Positions 50,078 to 59,384 are shown, counted from the first letter of the stretch. The stretch is DNA of 64,000 nt from Thaumarchaeota archaeon SCGC AAA007-O23 (GCA_000402075.1 ARWO01000031.1:1-64000), one strand, 5' to 3'. Notes: generated from the letters alone by a model not told the origin. A program made the numbers and translations.

Positions 50078-50956
50078 ATGTTGGTTAAGTTTGCTGTTAT
50101 TGCGGGAAGTGCATCTAAAGACCTAGGAAAACGAATTGCTAGGAGACTAAAGGCTCCATATGTAGAAGCAAAAACAAGGGTTTTCCCAGATGGTGAAAGC
50201 AAGATTACATTCGGGCGCATACCAAAAAATAGTGTCGTACTAGTGGTACAGTCCACATATCCACCAGTTGATACAAACCTATTGCAGGCATTATCAATAA
50301 TTTCCCAAGCCAGAAAGGCAGCCTCAAAGATCTATGCAGTAATACCCTACATGGGTTATGCGAGACAAGATAGGCAATTTCTAAGCGGGGAGATAGTTAC
50401 CATGTCAATAGTTGCAAAGATGCTCGAGGTAGCAGGTACAAAAAAAATTATTGTTGTTGACATACACAGCAAAACAGCACTAAATCACTTTAAAATTCCC
50501 AAGGAAAATGTCTCTGCTATTCCGGATCTTGCCAAATATTTTAAAAAGATGAAATTGAAAAATGCGTTGGTTGTCTCGCCTGACATGGGTGGAGCCCTAA
50601 GAGCAAAAAAATTCGCTAGCCTATTAAACACTGATTTTATTACATTAAAAAAATCTAGGAATAGAAAGACTGGAAAAGTACGGATCCAATCTTCCAAAGT
50701 AGATGTTAGTGGAAGAGACTTGATTTTGGTTGATGATATAATAAGTACTGGTGGTAGTGTGATCAAGGCTACTCAATTTCTCAAGAGGCAAAAATGTAAA
50801 CGAGTTTTTGTTGCATGCACGCATGGACTGTTTATAGGAGACGCAGAAAGGAAAATCAAAAAAGCTGGTGCATCTCAAATCATAAGCACAAACACCATAC
50901 CTAGAGGCACATCAAAAGTTGATGTGTCTGGAGTAATAGCAGAATCAATTCGATAA
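50078..50956 (+). CDS. prs: ribose-phosphate pyrophosphokinase
   Basis: A 292-residue PRPP synthetase. Motifs: VFPDGESKITFGR, AVIPYMGYARQDRQFLSGE with the ATP site, and the PRPP loop LILVDDIISTGGSVIKA. It supplies PRPP for nucleotides, His and Trp. Length and motifs are normal for the archaeal class. It is followed by rnz after 1 nt. Confidence 0.95.
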   Translation: MLVKFAVIAGSASKDLGKRIARRLKAPYVEAKTRVFPDGESKITFGRIPKNSVVLVVQSTYPPVDTNLLQALSIISQARKAASKIYAVIPYMGYARQDRQFLSGEIVTMSIVAKMLEVAGTKKIIVVDIHSKTALNHFKIPKENVSAIPDLAKYFKKMKLKNALVVSPDMGGALRAKKFASLLNTDFITLKKSRNRKTGKVRIQSSKVDVSGRDLILVDDIISTGGSVIKATQFLKRQKCKRVFVACTHGLFIGDAERKIKKAGASQIISTNTIPRGTSKVDVSGVIAESIR

Positions 50957-50957
50957 A

Positions 50958-51860
50958 ATGATGGAACTTATTTTTTTAGGAACAGGTGGTGCACAGCCTA
51001 CACTTGAACGTTCTACTACATGCATTTGTTTAGTAAGAGATGGAGAAATCTTGATGTTTGATGCAGGAGAGGGTGCACAAATTTCTTACCTAAAATCAAA
51101 CCTAGGCTGGAACAAAAAAATGAAAATTTTTGTCACACATTTACACGGAGATCATTGTGTTGGAATTTTAGGATTCCTGCAAACAATGACTTTGCAAAAT
51201 AGAACAGAACCAATTGAGATTTACGGCCCAAAAGGCATTGAAGAGCTTATTGCTGCAAATACAAAAATTATGAATTTTGGTTTGTCGTTTCCTGTCCTAA
51301 TAACACCAGTAAATGAAGGGACAATTGTGAGTGAGGAAAAATATCAAGTTCATGCTTGTGAAGCAGAGCATTCCGTACCTACGTTTTCCTTCCTTTTTGA
51401 GGAAAAAGAAAAGCCTGGAACATTTTATCCTGAAAAAGCTAATTCGCTTGGCATTCCAAAGGGAGAATTATGGCATAAGTTACAGCAGGGAGAAGAAGTT
51501 GTAATTGAAAATAAATCAATAAAACCTTCCGAAGTTATGGGACCAAACGTATCTGGAAAAAAGGTAGGAATATCTGGTGATACCAGACCCACAAAAAAAC
51601 TAGAAGAGTTTTTTAAAAATTGTGACTATCTAGTTTTTGATTCAACTTATTTGGATGAGCTAAAGGAAAAGGCAATTCAAACTTGTCATTCTACGGCAAA
51701 AGAGGCTGCTACTTTTGCAAAAAATGCAAATGTTTCAAATTTGATTCTGACACATTTTTCTGCTAGGTATAAAAACGAAAATATTTTGTTGGAGGAAGCA
51801 AAGGCTGTTCATAATTCTGTGATAGCTGCTAAGGACCAATTAAAAATCAATATTGTGTGA
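50958..51860 (+). CDS. rnz: ribonuclease Z (tRNA 3' processing)
   Basis: Metallo-beta-lactamase fold RNase Z of 300 residues. FLGTGGAQPTLERSTTC at the N-terminus, the zinc motif THLHGDHCVGILG, GISGDTRPTKKL and LILTHFSARY are present in order. It cuts the tRNA 3' trailer before CCA addition. The start is ATG-ATG at 50958. Only 1 nt separates it from prs. Confidence 0.95.
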   Translation: MMELIFLGTGGAQPTLERSTTCICLVRDGEILMFDAGEGAQISYLKSNLGWNKKMKIFVTHLHGDHCVGILGFLQTMTLQNRTEPIEIYGPKGIEELIAANTKIMNFGLSFPVLITPVNEGTIVSEEKYQVHACEAEHSVPTFSFLFEEKEKPGTFYPEKANSLGIPKGELWHKLQQGEEVVIENKSIKPSEVMGPNVSGKKVGISGDTRPTKKLEEFFKNCDYLVFDSTYLDELKEKAIQTCHSTAKEAATFAKNANVSNLILTHFSARYKNENILLEEAKAVHNSVIAAKDQLKINIV

Positions 51861-51866
51861 TTGAAA

Positions 51867-52268
51867 TTATTCAGCATCAGATACAAGCCATTCAATCACA
51901 TCTTCAATGTTTGTAGAATGTAATACTACCTTTATTGGACCCAAAGGTGATTCATCTGCTTCGTCACAGAGAACTGGAACGTTTGCAAAGGCAGCTTGTT
52001 TGTTAAGATAAAACCAGGTAGAATCTTCTGTCATGTTACGCATTAGATGTTTACGATATGCACTTTTGGTCTTTCTTGACCTCATAGTTTCATAGATTTT
52101 TGTTAAGGATTCATGGTTGTTTGAATTTGCAACTAAAGAATCACCAGTTAATTTTTCATCCATATCAGTTAGAACATTTGATAGAGATGCTCGAACTTTG
52201 TTAACATCCTCTGATGCGTTTATGGTACAATAAGCGGATACTTTGCAATCTACATCTAAGGATTTCAA
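51867..52268 (-). CDS. UPF0201 RNA-binding-like protein
   Basis: A 133-residue protein of the COG1325/UPF0201 group: ASEDVNKVRASLSNVLTDM, LNKQAAFANVPVLCDEADES and PLGPIKVVLHSTNIEDVIEW. It overlaps the UPF0200 gene by 4 nt; in other archaea the two are neighbours or fused. The family is suspected to bind RNA; no activity is established. Confidence 0.78.
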   Translation of the reverse strand: MKSLDVDCKVSAYCTINASEDVNKVRASLSNVLTDMDEKLTGDSLVANSNNHESLTKIYETMRSRKTKSAYRKHLMRNMTEDSTWFYLNKQAAFANVPVLCDEADESPLGPIKVVLHSTNIEDVIEWLVSDAE

Positions 52269-52816
52269 GTATCAATCCATTCTTCAATTACTTTGTATGC
52301 TCGTTCAGTAAGTTCGTCTAGTGTAATGTCACTATTAACAATGGTTTCATCCGCCATTGCTATGGATTCACCAATTCCTACACCAAGCTCTCTGTTATCA
52401 CGCTCTTCAAATTTTTCTTTTGTTGTTGGGTCGTCTGAACGTCCACGGGAGCTCAAAAACTTGTAGCGGGTATCAGCTGCTGCCTCTATAGATAATAGTT
52501 TAACGGAGCCAGCGTTCTTTAAAACTTCAATCTCTGCAGTTGATCTTACACCGTCAATAATAATTACTTTAGATTGAGAGTTTTTTATTGGTTCAGTAAG
52601 TAGGATAGCAATAGCACCAGGTCCATTTTTCTCACGCAATTCTAACATCAACTTGCCTAAGCTGTCTCCAGTTGGTTCTATATTGCGTCTTTTTGCCTCA
52701 GCACGAACACCATCGCCTAAATTCAAAGCCTCAAGACCTCTAGCCTTCAATGCAGATACTATGGTTGATTTACCAGACCCCGGCATGCCAGTGAGACAAA
52801 CTATCAGCTTTGCCAA
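52265..52816 (-). CDS. UPF0200 P-loop kinase-like protein
   Basis: A 183-residue P-loop protein: Walker A CLTGMPGSGKSTIV at the N-terminus and LNLGDGVRAEAKRRN as substrate region. It has SKVIIIDGVRSTAEIEVLKN as Walker B and SSRGRSDDPTTKEKFEERDN as lid. It matches UPF0200, related to nucleotide kinases and dephospho-CoA kinase. Coupled by 4 nt to UPF0201. Substrate not known; archaeal CoA synthesis is one idea, unproven. Confidence 0.82.
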   Translation of the reverse strand: MAKLIVCLTGMPGSGKSTIVSALKARGLEALNLGDGVRAEAKRRNIEPTGDSLGKLMLELREKNGPGAIAILLTEPIKNSQSKVIIIDGVRSTAEIEVLKNAGSVKLLSIEAAADTRYKFLSSRGRSDDPTTKEKFEERDNRELGVGIGESIAMADETIVNSDITLDELTERAYKVIEEWIDT

Positions 52817-52889
52817 GATGAAATTGTTTACTAATTCTAGTCTATGAAGCTACCGGAATTCATTAAAAACACATTATCAAAAAAATATA

Positions 52890-53429
52890 ATGCGAACGTT
52901 TGTTGCAATTGAAGTAAATAACAAAGATGTTTTAAACTCCATTCATAAAATTCAGACTGAATTAAACATCAAAGCTAAACCAGTAGAACCTTACAACATG
53001 CATTTTACTGTACAGTTTTTAGGAGAAGTTTCGGAGGAGATGATAGAAAAAATTTCTGATGTTTTAAACAGTATAGAATTTTCCGCATTTTCGATAAGTT
53101 TTGTGAGCATTGGAGTTTTTCCTAAACCAAATTTTCCACGGGTAATTTGGATTGGAACTGATGATGGTATCAATGAACTTGAAAAACTTGCAGAGATGAT
53201 ACGCTCGAAGCTGTCACATCTTGGTTTTAGTCCAGATAAAAAATTCAAACCACATGTGACCATATTCAGGGTAAAAAACAAGATTGAAGATGTGTCAGAT
53301 AAACTAGAAAAATTTTCGTCATATTATTTTGGGAAGCAAACAGTCTCAGAAATTAAATTAAAGAAAAGTGAACTTACGCCAAATGGTCCAATTTATACAG
53401 ATCTATTGGTTGTGAAAGGAAAGCAATGA
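52890..53429 (+). CDS. thpR: RNA 2',3'-cyclic phosphodiesterase
   Basis: A 179-residue 2H phosphoesterase. The two histidine motifs are NMHFTVQFLG and PHVTIFRVK. MRTFVAIEVNNKDVLNSIHK begins the protein as in the family. It hydrolyses 2',3'-cyclic phosphate ends, as formed in tRNA intron cleavage. It precedes cca by 15 nt, making a tRNA-processing group with cca. Confidence 0.93.
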   Translation: MRTFVAIEVNNKDVLNSIHKIQTELNIKAKPVEPYNMHFTVQFLGEVSEEMIEKISDVLNSIEFSAFSISFVSIGVFPKPNFPRVIWIGTDDGINELEKLAEMIRSKLSHLGFSPDKKFKPHVTIFRVKNKIEDVSDKLEKFSSYYFGKQTVSEIKLKKSELTPNGPIYTDLLVVKGKQ

Positions 53430-53444
53430 ATTCAATCTTAAGAT

Positions 53445-54755
53445 ATGCAAAAAAAAGAGGCTACTCCGCCAAAAAAATTACAGCAAAAAAAACAGCGTAT
53501 TGCCAAAAAGGTTTGTGATTTAGTAAATCAATGTATAGAAAAACATGTTCAAGTAGTTGGTTTTGAGCTAGGTGGCTCATATGCTAAAGGTACATGGTTA
53601 CCGGAAAAAGCTGACATTGACATATTTGTTAAATTCAATAAAAAAACATCTGAAAAGGATTTTAGAAGTATTGGGACTAAGGTAGGTTTTCAATCTTTAA
53701 AGAAATACAAGCCATACACCAGATACGCAGAGCATCCATTTGTAGAGGCAATTGTTGACGGAACTAGAGTAAACATTGTTCCATGTTATGACGTAAACAA
53801 AGGGGAGTGGCAAAGTGCTACAGACAGATCCATATATCATACAAAATTCATGTCACAAAAATTATCTAACTCATTAAAGGGAGAGGTAAGAATTCTCAAA
53901 AAGTTTTTTTTTCACATAGATGTTTACGGAGCTGAAATAGCAAAAGAAGGTTTTAGTGGGTATGTCTCAGAGGTACTAATTTCCTACTTTGGTAGCTTTG
54001 AAAAAACAATAAAGAAAATCTCAGAGTTGACGAAAGGACAAGTTGTTGGAAAATCGACAAAAAAATTTGATTCGCCTATTGTAATCATTGACCCAGTTGA
54101 TAACAATAGAAACCTTGGAACTGCAATTTCAATGGATAACTTAGGAAAGTTTGTTTTAGCAAGCAGAGCGTTTTTGAAAAAACCCTCTAAGAAATTTTTT
54201 AAAAAGCCTATTTCTAAGCGTATTATGAAAAATAATGATAAAATCGTTGTAGTACAATTCAGGTTTAAGGATAGAAGTGATGATATCATTTGGGGCCAAA
54301 TAAAGCGTGCATCAAATGCACTAAAAACTCAGTTAGAGCTAGGCGGATTTACTGTTTTAAGAAATTCATCCACAAAGGATGAAAAGGAAAATGCGGCGTT
54401 GATATTTTTATTGCATGCAAAAAAAATTGAAAATAGTTTAGTTAGAAGCGGCCCAGAAATATCTAGTAAAGAACATTGTGAAAAATTCATTGCGGCAAAC
54501 CTAAAAAAAAGCCAACTTATGTGGATTAACGAGGAAGGTAAAATGCAATCCTTACAGAAACGAAAACATGATGATGTAAAATTATTTCTGCGAGATATTT
54601 TGAAGAATAATCTAAAAAATTCTGGTATACCAAAAGGGCTTGAGAAGGATTTCAAAAAAGGTGTAAAAATTATTGATGCAAATAAGGTTTCAACAAAATC
54701 CATTAAAGAGGCAATTGCAAACATTGCCGTAACAGATGAAACAATCTTTCGTTAA
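53445..54755 (+). CDS. cca: archaeal CCA tRNA nucleotidyltransferase
   Basis: Class I CCA-adding enzyme of 436 residues. GGSYAKGTWLPEKADIDIFV is the nucleotidyltransferase motif with the catalytic acidic residues, followed by FSGYVSEVLISYFGSFEKTI. The C-terminal half is the usual archaeal tail domain. It adds CCA to tRNAs; neither tRNA gene in the window encodes CCA, consistent with need for this enzyme. The last 20 nt overlap the kinase gene start. Confidence 0.93.
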   Translation: MQKKEATPPKKLQQKKQRIAKKVCDLVNQCIEKHVQVVGFELGGSYAKGTWLPEKADIDIFVKFNKKTSEKDFRSIGTKVGFQSLKKYKPYTRYAEHPFVEAIVDGTRVNIVPCYDVNKGEWQSATDRSIYHTKFMSQKLSNSLKGEVRILKKFFFHIDVYGAEIAKEGFSGYVSEVLISYFGSFEKTIKKISELTKGQVVGKSTKKFDSPIVIIDPVDNNRNLGTAISMDNLGKFVLASRAFLKKPSKKFFKKPISKRIMKNNDKIVVVQFRFKDRSDDIIWGQIKRASNALKTQLELGGFTVLRNSSTKDEKENAALIFLLHAKKIENSLVRSGPEISSKEHCEKFIAANLKKSQLMWINEEGKMQSLQKRKHDDVKLFLRDILKNNLKNSGIPKGLEKDFKKGVKIIDANKVSTKSIKEAIANIAVTDETIFR

Positions 54756-55494
54756 AATTAGTAAAATAACTGAATCTCCATATTCGGACATCTGGGTTTA
54801 CCCAAGGGGAACTAGAGTACAGATAAAATCACGAATAAAAGAATTGAAGGCTCTTGGTGTAGATAGTATTTCATTTCAAGGTGAGTTACAAGTAGGCACT
54901 ATTAGCATACTAGGCAAGGGATACGTAGGAGTAGTAGTTTTAGGTAAAATAGGAAGAAAAAAAGTTGCTGTAAAAATCAGACGGAATGATTCTCCTAGAA
55001 AAAATTTGAAAAAAGAAGCAGAGTTGCTTGGAATAACAAATCAATCCAATGTGGGACCGAAATTAGTAAATTTTAGTAAAAATTTTCTTGTGATGGAATA
55101 TTTAGAAGGTAAAAAAATTGGTGATTGGGTTGATAGTTTAAAGAAGAAAGGAAATTCCTCACAGCTTAAAACTATAATTAAAAAAATTCTAGAGGACTGT
55201 TACAGTTTGGACAGAATCGGTTTGGATCATGGAGAGCTAAGCAATTTATCAAAACATGTGATTATTGGTAGGAAAATTACCATTCTTGATTTTGAAAGTT
55301 CAAGTATAGATAGAAAAGTTTCAAATGTTACATCTGCAACTCAGGCCCTTTGTATCGGATCTGGAATTTCGAAAATCATAGGTCGTGTATATAAAATTCC
55401 TAAAAAACAAAAAATGATTACAGTGTTGCGTAGATACAAACGGGAAGGAACTAGAGAAAGTTTTGAGAACTTACTATCTGTTTTGAAACTATAA
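54736..55494 (+). CDS. RIO-like serine/threonine kinase (COG2112-type)
   Basis: A 252-residue protein kinase-fold protein. The Gly-rich loop GKGYVGVVVLGKIGRKKVAVK carries the ATP-binding Lys, and the hinge is FLVMEYLEGKKIGDW. The catalytic loop appears as LDHGELSNLSKHVII instead of HxD...N, with TILDFESSS as the DFG equivalent. This reduced form matches the archaeal COG2112 group. Substrate unknown; its overlap with cca suggests a tRNA or translation role. Its stop is directly adjacent to the 3' end of tRNA-Pro. Confidence 0.82.
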   Translation: MKQSFVKISKITESPYSDIWVYPRGTRVQIKSRIKELKALGVDSISFQGELQVGTISILGKGYVGVVVLGKIGRKKVAVKIRRNDSPRKNLKKEAELLGITNQSNVGPKLVNFSKNFLVMEYLEGKKIGDWVDSLKKKGNSSQLKTIIKKILEDCYSLDRIGLDHGELSNLSKHVIIGRKITILDFESSSIDRKVSNVTSATQALCIGSGISKIIGRVYKIPKKQKMITVLRRYKREGTRESFENLLSVLKL

Positions 55495-55568
55495 CGGGAC
55501 CGGCAGGATTTGAACCTGCGACCACTAGCCCCCCAGGCTAGTATCATACCAAGCTAGACCACGATCCC
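55495..55568 (-). tRNA. tRNA-Pro (anticodon GGG)
   Basis: The minus strand acceptor GGGATCG (55568-55562) pairs with CGGTCCC, with discriminator G at 55495. The anticodon stem CTAGC/GCTAG closes the loop CTGGGGG, giving anticodon GGG. The T arm GCAGG-TTCAAAT-CCTGC is regular. U8 is present. CCA is not encoded. Its 3' end touches the stop codon of the kinase gene with no spacer. No intron. Confidence 0.93.
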
Positions 55569-55590
55569 CTGTTTTAGGCACAAATTGTGA

Positions 55591-55600
55591 AATTATTAAA
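55591..55600 (-). promoter_or_regulatory. TATA box of tRNA-Pro
   Basis: The minus strand reads GGTTTAATAATT, with a BRE-like GG ahead of it, centred about 28 nt upstream of the tRNA 5' end at 55568. The distance fits an archaeal promoter whose transcript begins at or within a few bases of the tRNA. Confidence 0.5.
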
Positions 55601-55626
55601 CCGTCTGATGGTTTGGTCTGAAAACG

Positions 55627-56370
55627 TTATCGTTCTTGAGAAGTGGGTCTTACCAGAATTTCATTCACATTCATATGTTCTGGTGATTGCACTGCAAATA
55701 AAATCGCCCCTGCAATATCTTCTGCTTTTAGTCCTTGCGTCTTTTTTGAAGTTTCAATAAAACTTTGTAACGATTCATCGGTGATTGTGTTTAGCAGTTC
55801 TGTTTCAACCACTCCAGGTTCAATGCATGTTACCCTAATGTTTGAACGTGCGCTAAATTCTTGCCTTAATCCCTCGCTAAAAGCAGTAACAGCGTGTTTT
55901 GTTGCACAGTATACGCTTCCAGATGGAAATACCACTCTGCCTGCAACTGATGAAATGTTAACTATATGACCTGATTTTTTTTCTTTCATGTGTAAGATAA
56001 CTGCTGCAGTACAAAATAATACCCCTTTAATGTTCACATCAATCATCTGTTCCCACTCGTCAACTTTGAGACTTTTTACAAAACTAAGTGGCATTAAACC
56101 TGCGTTGTTTACTAAAATATCAACTGTTCCCCATTTTTTTATTGTCTGATCAACAATGGCATCGCAGTCAGCTTTTTTCGTAACGTCAAGCTTTTGTGAT
56201 AACACATTGCCACCATTCTTTTTAATTTCATTTTCTAGCTGCTCCAGCTTGTCAGTTCGTCTGGCGCCTATTGCCACTTTTACACCAGCCTTGGATAGCG
56301 CTAATGCGGTAGCATAACCAATTCCACTGCTAGCTCCTGTAATAATAGCAACTTTGCCTTCGATCGACAT
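55627..56370 (-). CDS. short-chain dehydrogenase/reductase
   Basis: Classical SDR of about 247 residues. The start at 56370 (MSIEGKVAIITGASSGIG) is preferred to 56385. Motifs are TGASSGIGYA, NNAGLMPLSF, NISSVAGRV for the catalytic Ser, and YCATKHAVTAF with Tyr/Lys. It resembles the serine/3-hydroxy acid dehydrogenase-like SDR group (IGARRTDKLEQL). Substrate not determined. It is divergent from the AN1 gene. Confidence 0.85.
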   Translation of the reverse strand: MSIEGKVAIITGASSGIGYATALALSKAGVKVAIGARRTDKLEQLENEIKKNGGNVLSQKLDVTKKADCDAIVDQTIKKWGTVDILVNNAGLMPLSFVKSLKVDEWEQMIDVNIKGVLFCTAAVILHMKEKKSGHIVNISSVAGRVVFPSGSVYCATKHAVTAFSEGLRQEFSARSNIRVTCIEPGVVETELLNTITDESLQSFIETSKKTQGLKAEDIAGAILFAVQSPEHMNVNEILVRPTSQER

Positions 56371-56450
56371 TATCAATAATTTCAATAAACTCCGTAAATG
56401 TGTTTTTAAAATATGTAGCTGATTTATTAAGAAAAAAACTAAATTTAGTT

Positions 56451-56678
56451 ATGCTGGAAGCAAAGTGCGCCTATTGTGGGGATATGACAGACATGCCTTT
56501 CGAATGTAATTACTGTAAGGATCCGTTTTGCTCAGAACACAGACTGCCAGAAGACCATAGATGTGTGAAGCTTACTCAACTCAGAGCAAAAAGATTTGGT
56601 GAAAAAAGAAAAATTATTCGTGATGGCGGAACGGGGAAAAAGAACAGGTTCCGAAGGATGCTGGGCAGATTTGGCTAA
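56451..56678 (+). CDS. AN1-type zinc finger protein, 75 aa
   Basis: Start ATG at 56451 (MLEAKCAYCGDMTDMPFECN). The Cys/His pattern CAYC...FECNYCKDPFCSEHRLPEDHRC is the AN1 finger, and the C-terminus is strongly basic (GTGKKNRFRRMLGRFG). The upstream 51 nt in frame look non-coding. AN1 proteins in eukaryotes are linked to proteasome and stress responses; in archaea the role is unknown. Confidence 0.85.
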   Translation: MLEAKCAYCGDMTDMPFECNYCKDPFCSEHRLPEDHRCVKLTQLRAKRFGEKRKIIRDGGTGKKNRFRRMLGRFG

Positions 56679-56681
56679 TAA

Positions 56682-57017
56682 TTAGTAAAGAGATGTTTCT
56701 GGGTTAATTTTTGCACGTCTTGCCTGATAAAACAAGGCAACTGCAAGTGCAAGCAAACAAAATGCTGTGATAGTATGTGGTTCAGCAGTATGGGTGTCTT
56801 GGTTTATGAAAAACGGTAAAAAAACAGTATAAGCCACTGCAAACCCAACCATGGTTATACCCTGCATTGACAGTTTGAGCCATGAAGGAACTGGCTTGCT
56901 TGTTCTACTAATAATTCTGCTTAAAATTTCAATGATAAATAATCCCCCCACTGGATAAATTGTCAATAAAACAAAATCGATGATGTCAACTGAGCCTGGA
57001 TGCGACATTACAGACAC
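56682..57017 (-). CDS. membrane protein with three TM segments, 111 aa
   Basis: Membrane helices lie at about 11-31 (DFVLLTIYPVGGLFIIEIL), 46-68 (MQGITMVGFAVAYTVFLPFF) and 80-97 (TITAFCLLALAVALFYQAR). No motif recognised. It starts 7 nt after the stop of the 57.0-kb hypothetical gene, so the two are probably cotranscribed. It ends 3 nt from the AN1 stop, convergent. Confidence 0.6.
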   Translation of the reverse strand: MSVMSHPGSVDIIDFVLLTIYPVGGLFIIEILSRIISRTSKPVPSWLKLSMQGITMVGFAVAYTVFLPFFINQDTHTAEPHTITAFCLLALAVALFYQARRAKINPETSLY

Positions 57018-57024
57018 CTATTTT

Positions 57025-57399
57025 TTATTGATCATCTAAACTGTGTGGTTTTCCATTTAAGATTCCAGAGAGTATTACTTCTTTTCTCTCTAACATTTCC
57101 TTCTTAGAGTCAAGGATGTATTTTTCTTCATCAAGTAAGACTGATTGGTTCGAATTTTCTAAGGTGGCTTTTTCTAGCCTTAACTTCAGAAGTACTGATG
57201 TTGTATCAGATATCATCTTTATCATGGCTTGATTGATTTTTTCCTTAATACCATCATGCTCCTCACTTTTCAAATTTTTGATTAAATCTGAAATTGAGTT
57301 GTAAAGATTTGAATCAATTTCTTGTATTGTGTCGGTTTCAGATTCCTGTAAGGCAAGTGTGTGGAGATAGTGCATGTTAATTTTATTTTGTTCTGCCAT
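57025..57399 (-). CDS. hypothetical helical protein, possibly GINS-like
   Basis: A 124-residue all-helical acidic protein. The region SVLLKLRLEKATLENSN, followed by LDEEKYILDSKKEML, recalls the helix with an LRxxKI core and following acidic helix of archaeal GINS subunits, and the N-terminal NLYNSISDLIKNLKSEE also fits weakly. This is a low-confidence resemblance. It is divergent from glnA and upstream of the three-TM protein. Confidence 0.5.
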   Translation of the reverse strand: MAEQNKINMHYLHTLALQESETDTIQEIDSNLYNSISDLIKNLKSEEHDGIKEKINQAMIKMISDTTSVLLKLRLEKATLENSNQSVLLDEEKYILDSKKEMLERKEVILSGILNGKPHSLDDQ

Positions 57400-57460
57400 T
57401 GAAACGCATCTAATAATCCTTAAATCACGGGGTTATTTTTGTTCTGTTGAAGAAAAGAAA

Positions 57461-58921
57461 TTGCCATATAAAGTCATTGGAGGTAAACCAACTAGAATTG
57501 AATATTCTGCTGATGACATCTTTGCTAAAATCAAGCAGGAGGAAATAAAATTTATCGATCTGCAATTTACCAGCCTGCCTGGACGTTTTCATCATACTAC
57601 AATTTCTGCTAACACATTTACGCCTGAACAAATGGAAGATGGTCTTCCAAAACTTGATGGTTCTTCCATTGTGGGATTTACCAGCATTGATGATTCTGAT
57701 CTAATACTAAAGCCTGATCCCAATTCATATGCAATAATTCCATGGGTGAAAGAAAAAAAATCAGCTAGAATGTTATGTGATATCTACTGGGGAGCTGGTA
57801 GAGGAAGGTTAGACACCGACCCTAGGGGTATATGCCAAAAGGCTGAGGAGTATCTGAAGACACAGGGATTTGACGACAGTTTTTGGGGACCAGAGGTAGA
57901 ATTCTTTGTTTTTGATAAAATTCATTGGGATGTATTAACTCCCTACAAGGGTCAGTCATACTCAATTGAATCAGAAGAAGCCCCCTGGAGCCAAGAAGGA
58001 ACTGGATATCCAATGGGACTGCAAGAAGGCTACTATCCCAGCACACCTTCAGACACGTTAACTGAGTACAGAAATGATTGTGTAGAAGTATTGAACGAGA
58101 ATTTTGGGATTTTGTGTGATAACCATCATCATGAAGTAGCTACCGCAGGACAATGTGAGATTGATATCATTTATGATAAAATGACAAACGCTGCTGACAG
58201 TGCCCAATCTTACAAGTATGTTGTACGAAACATAGCGAAACAACACAAAAAGATTGCTACAATGATGCCCAAGCCAATATCCATGGATTCAGGTTCAGGA
58301 ATGCATACTAATGTCAGTCTTTGGAACTCTGGAAAAAATACCTTCTTTGACAAAGACGATCCAATTGAATTAAGTCAGATAGGGCGTTACTTTTGTGGTG
58401 GAGTTATGGAGCATGCTAAAGGATTGGCTGCAATTACAAATCCAACAACTAACTCATACCACAGACTCGTACCAGGATATGAAGCGCCTGTCTACATAGC
58501 GTGGAGTACCGCCAACAGATCTGCAACAATAAGAATTCCGGGTCACTTTAAAGGAGAAAAATATTCTCGTCTGAAAAGACTGGAGTATAGAGTTCCTGAT
58601 CCATCGTCTAACCCATATCTTGTATTTTCTGCAGTTTTGTCTGCGGGTCTTGATGGAATAAAAAAGAAAACAGACCCCGGAGATCCAATTCATGAAGACA
58701 TCTACAAAATGTCTAGAACAGAGAGAAAAAAGAGAGGTATTGGTGTTTTGCCTGCCAACTTGGGCGTAGCTTTGGATGAACTTGAAAGCGATAGAAGTTT
58801 TCTAAATCCAATTTTTTCAGATCATGTAATTGACAGAATTATTGAGCTGGAGAGAAAGGATCAGCGCGAGATTTCTATCAGACCACACCCTCACGAGTTT
58901 TATCTATATTTTGATGTATAA
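57461..58921 (+). CDS. glnA: glutamine synthetase, type I
   Basis: A 486-residue GSI with start TTG at 57461 ((M)PYKVIGGKPTRIEYSADD); the 29 upstream codons in frame overlap a divergent gene and look non-coding. Motifs: DLQFTSLPGRFHH, the metal Glu in WGPEVEFFVFD, GSGMHTNVSLWNSG, NPTTNSYHRLVPGYEAP, and NRSATIRIPGH. It assimilates ammonium into glutamine, the central nitrogen step of an ammonia oxidiser. No adenylylation Tyr motif was seen near NPYLVFSAVLSAGLDG. Confidence 0.95.
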   Translation: MPYKVIGGKPTRIEYSADDIFAKIKQEEIKFIDLQFTSLPGRFHHTTISANTFTPEQMEDGLPKLDGSSIVGFTSIDDSDLILKPDPNSYAIIPWVKEKKSARMLCDIYWGAGRGRLDTDPRGICQKAEEYLKTQGFDDSFWGPEVEFFVFDKIHWDVLTPYKGQSYSIESEEAPWSQEGTGYPMGLQEGYYPSTPSDTLTEYRNDCVEVLNENFGILCDNHHHEVATAGQCEIDIIYDKMTNAADSAQSYKYVVRNIAKQHKKIATMMPKPISMDSGSGMHTNVSLWNSGKNTFFDKDDPIELSQIGRYFCGGVMEHAKGLAAITNPTTNSYHRLVPGYEAPVYIAWSTANRSATIRIPGHFKGEKYSRLKRLEYRVPDPSSNPYLVFSAVLSAGLDGIKKKTDPGDPIHEDIYKMSRTERKKRGIGVLPANLGVALDELESDRSFLNPIFSDHVIDRIIELERKDQREISIRPHPHEFYLYFDV

Positions 58922-58922
58922 A

Positions 58923-59384
58923 TCAAAAGAAGAAAGAACGAAATGCCTCTTGTAAATGATAAATCAGTGTTAGGGAGATGGCAATTAATGCAAAGCCTAT
59001 GGCGACTAAAATTCCTCTCCTATTATCTGACGTTGCAGCTTTGAATAATAGTATGCCGCCAGCTAGCCCAAGAAATAATGTTGCTGTGCCTTGTATAACA
59101 TAATCGTAAGGTATTCCAGGTGTTATTAGCGGGAAAAAAACGCCTGCAAGTAACGCAAAAATTACCAGCAGGTAAGCATATCGAGGAATTTGAGCAAGAA
59201 TTGCAATCGGCTTGGAAGTTTTAGTGTTATCAAGTTTTTCAATTTCCTGAGATTGTTGAATGTTTTTAGAAATCTTTTCTGGTTTGGTTTGTTTTACTTC
59301 TTCTCCTTCAGTTTTGGGTCTTAGTGCTTCTGCCCCAAATCTTTTTTTTTCCCTTAGTTTTCTCAAACGTTTCCATTTAGTCAT
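58923..59384 (-). CDS. membrane protein with basic N-terminus, 153 aa
   Basis: The N-terminal 60 residues are highly basic and probably cytosolic (MTKWKRLRKLREKKRF). Membrane helices follow at about 68-90, 95-115 and 126-146. The domain shape recalls small tetraspan proteins, but no family is recognised. It lies between glnA (convergent, 1 nt gap) and the thermosome gene on the same strand. Confidence 0.6.
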   Translation of the reverse strand: MTKWKRLRKLREKKRFGAEALRPKTEGEEVKQTKPEKISKNIQQSQEIEKLDNTKTSKPIAILAQIPRYAYLLVIFALLAGVFFPLITPGIPYDYVIQGTATLFLGLAGGILLFKAATSDNRRGILVAIGFALIAISLTLIYHLQEAFRSFFF

